Shown one piece after another: positions 31,783 to 33,128 of a stretch of 33,128 nucleotides of DNA (position 1 is its first letter; each line of letters opens with the position of its first letter). Source of the stretch: Betaproteobacteria bacterium UBA2293 (GTDB lineage: Bacteria; Pseudomonadota; Gammaproteobacteria; Burkholderiales; Rhodocyclaceae); contig DDWF01000255.1 of the NCBI GenBank assembly GCA_002345845.1, forward strand, positions 1 through 33,128. Direction: 5' to 3'. Made by a program: the position numbers and the translations under genes. The notes beneath the pieces are model-generated. The model was given only the letters and a program-made list of their open reading frames with translations, searched no databases and was not told the DNA's origin.

Positions 31783-33128
31783 AATACACGATCTCGACGT
31801 TTTCCGCCTGCAACCAGCTGCCCAGCGCTTCCAGCAGCGCATCTTCAAGGCGGACGCCAGCGGTCTGGCCGAGCATTATTTCGCATTCGGCCTCGGCATT
31901 GCAGTAGCGGATGCGCACCGGCGCCGGGCCGGGGGCGAAGGGGGCGAGCAGCGATTTCAGTTTGCGCGCGTCGGCATTGCCGTTCATTTTCAGCAGCAGA
32001 TGCTTGGAGAAGCGGGCGCGCGCCTCGCCCAAAGTCATCAACTTGTCGGCGACGACGCGGTTGCCGCCGGAGAAGTCGTCGTAGCTGACCTTGCCCTCGA
32101 TGACCAGCACCTCGTCGGTGACGATCTTGTGGCGTTCGGCCTCGAATAATTCGTTGAACACCGAGACCTCGACCATGCCCGTGCCATCGTCGATCTGCAC
32201 GAAGAGCATCTTGCCGCGCCGGGTCATCTGCGTACGAATGCCGACGACGACGCCGGCCAGCGCCGTCATTTCCTTGGCCGGCTCGAGACGTGACAACGGC
32301 CGGCGGACGAAGCGCGACAGTTCCTTCTTGCAGGTGTTGTACGGATGGCCGGAGAAGAAGAAACCGAGCGCCGTCTTTTCCTCCATCAACTGCGTCTTTT
32401 CGTCCCAGGGCTTGACCGTGACGTACTCCGGCGCATGGGCGTCAGCCACTTCGGCGATGTCGAACAGGCTGGTCTGCATGGCGTCGCGCTCGGCCTGCTC
32501 GGCGAAATCCATGGCCACGCCAACCGAAGCCAGCAGGCGGTGGCGATCCGGTGCCGTCGCCCCCGCCACCGGCGGAGCGATGCCGTCGAAGGCGCCGGCC
32601 TTGATCAGGGCCTCGATGGTGCGGCGATTGACCATGCGCTTGTCGCAGCGCTTGCAGAAATCGAACAGGTCCTTGAACGGCCCACCCTCTTCTCGCGCCT
32701 TCAAGATCACGTTCACCGCCTGCTCGCCGGTGCCCTTGACCGCCCCCAGGCCGTAGCGGATGGTGTTGCGGTCGACCGGCTCGAAGCGGTAGTTCGAGGC
32801 ATTGACGTCCGGCCCGAGCACCTTCACCTTGTTGGCAATGGTGTCCTCGTAGAAGATCTTCACCGTGTCGGTGTTGTCCATGTCCGAGGACATGGTCGCC
32901 GCCATGAAGGCGGCGCAGTGGTATTTCTTCAGCCAGGCGGTGTGGTAGGTGACGACGGCGTAGGCGGCGGTGTGCGACTTGTTGAAGCCGTATTCCGCGA
33001 ACTTGGTCATCAGGTCGAACAGCTGCTCGGCCAGCGCCGGGTCGTAGCCGCGCTCCTTGGCGCCGGCGGCGATGGTCTCGCGGTGCTTGGCCATCTCTTC
33101 CGGCTTCTTCTTGCCCATCGCCCGGCGC
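31781..33128 (-). CDS. dnaE: DNA polymerase III alpha subunit, C-terminal part (5' end outside window)
   Basis: The frame stays open through the right edge, so the start lies beyond 33128. The visible 448 or so residues cover the end of the polymerase fingers (FAEYGFNKSHTAAYAVVTYHTAWLKK). The helix-hairpin-helix region follows (RYGLGAVKGTGEQAV, then RRTIEALIKAGAFDGI). An OB-fold comes next (MTALAGVVVGIRTQMTRRGK and FVQIDDGTGMVEVSVF), and then the small C-terminal tau-binding domain ending VEIVY. This is the replicative polymerase subunit of the cytoplasmic holoenzyme. The TAG stop sits in the arm of the hairpin at 31735-31782, convergent with the chemoreceptor gene. No damage is apparent. Confidence 0.96.
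   Translation of the reverse strand, partial: RRAMGKKKPEEMAKHRETIAAGAKERGYDPALAEQLFDLMTKFAEYGFNKSHTAAYAVVTYHTAWLKKYHCAAFMAATMSSDMDNTDTVKIFYEDTIANKVKVLGPDVNASNYRFEPVDRNTIRYGLGAVKGTGEQAVNVILKAREEGGPFKDLFDFCKRCDKRMVNRRTIEALIKAGAFDGIAPPVAGATAPDRHRLLASVGVAMDFAEQAERDAMQTSLFDIAEVADAHAPEYVTVKPWDEKTQLMEEKTALGFFFSGHPYNTCKKELSRFVRRPLSRLEPAKEMTALAGVVVGIRTQMTRRGKMLFVQIDDGTGMVEVSVFNELFEAERHKIVTDEVLVIEGKVSYDDFSGGNRVVADKLMTLGEARARFSKHLLLKMNGNADARKLKSLLAPFAPGPAPVRIRYCNAEAECEIMLGQTAGVRLEDALLEALGSWLQAENVEIVY

Overview
The window is a high-GC bacterial chromosome segment. It runs from the 3' end of a methionyl-tRNA synthetase gene (left edge) to the 3' part of a DNA polymerase III alpha gene (right edge). The gene families and codon style suggest a betaproteobacterium, most likely of the Rhodocyclales group; this is inferred from family resemblance, not from a marker gene. 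No rRNA, tRNA, CRISPR or transposase was seen.

Layout. (1) 1-4149: metG 3' end; a 428-base gap with a hairpin, a 29-base perfect palindrome and a pair of DnaA-box-like sites; a small membrane protein; a ribbon-helix-helix regulator divergent from a SulP-family anion transporter with a strong sigma70-type promoter; and a YjdM zinc-ribbon protein. (2) 4153-10564, minus strand: a tight seven-gene lipid operon. Four genes match E. coli ynbA, ynbC, ynbD and ynbB; the others are a PlsC-type acyltransferase, a small membrane protein and an exported SnoaL-like protein. Together they could make acyl-lipid precursors, activate them as CDP-diacylglycerol, transfer the phosphatidyl group to an unknown alcohol and then trim or methylate the product. 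(3) 10764-18224, plus strand: an alpha-2-macroglobulin-like protease trap with the thioester motif, followed by penicillin-binding protein 1C. (4) 18225-20386: a lower-GC island of small minus-strand genes separated by three related imperfect palindromes that look like integron attC sites. No integrase gene is present, so it resembles an orphan cassette cluster. It also holds a gene frameshifted at a run of ten G, a gene remnant and a HEPN-like protein. (5) 20387-29327, minus strand: a DabA (DUF2309) gene overlapped or abutted by four genes for Nuo/Mrp-type ion-translocating subunits, probably an energy-coupled CO2 hydration/inorganic carbon complex that is larger than the usual DabA-DabB pair. 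(6) 29549-31730, plus strand: an HTH-receiver protein and a soluble chemoreceptor. (7) 31781-33128, minus strand: dnaE 3' part, separated from the chemoreceptor by a long shared hairpin.

The strongest candidates for under-described biology are the enlarged ynb-type lipid operon, the DabA locus with four antiporter-like subunits, and the orphan attC cassette island lying directly downstream of that locus on the same strand. Annotations rest on reading the sequence and on recalled family motifs; no database search was run.
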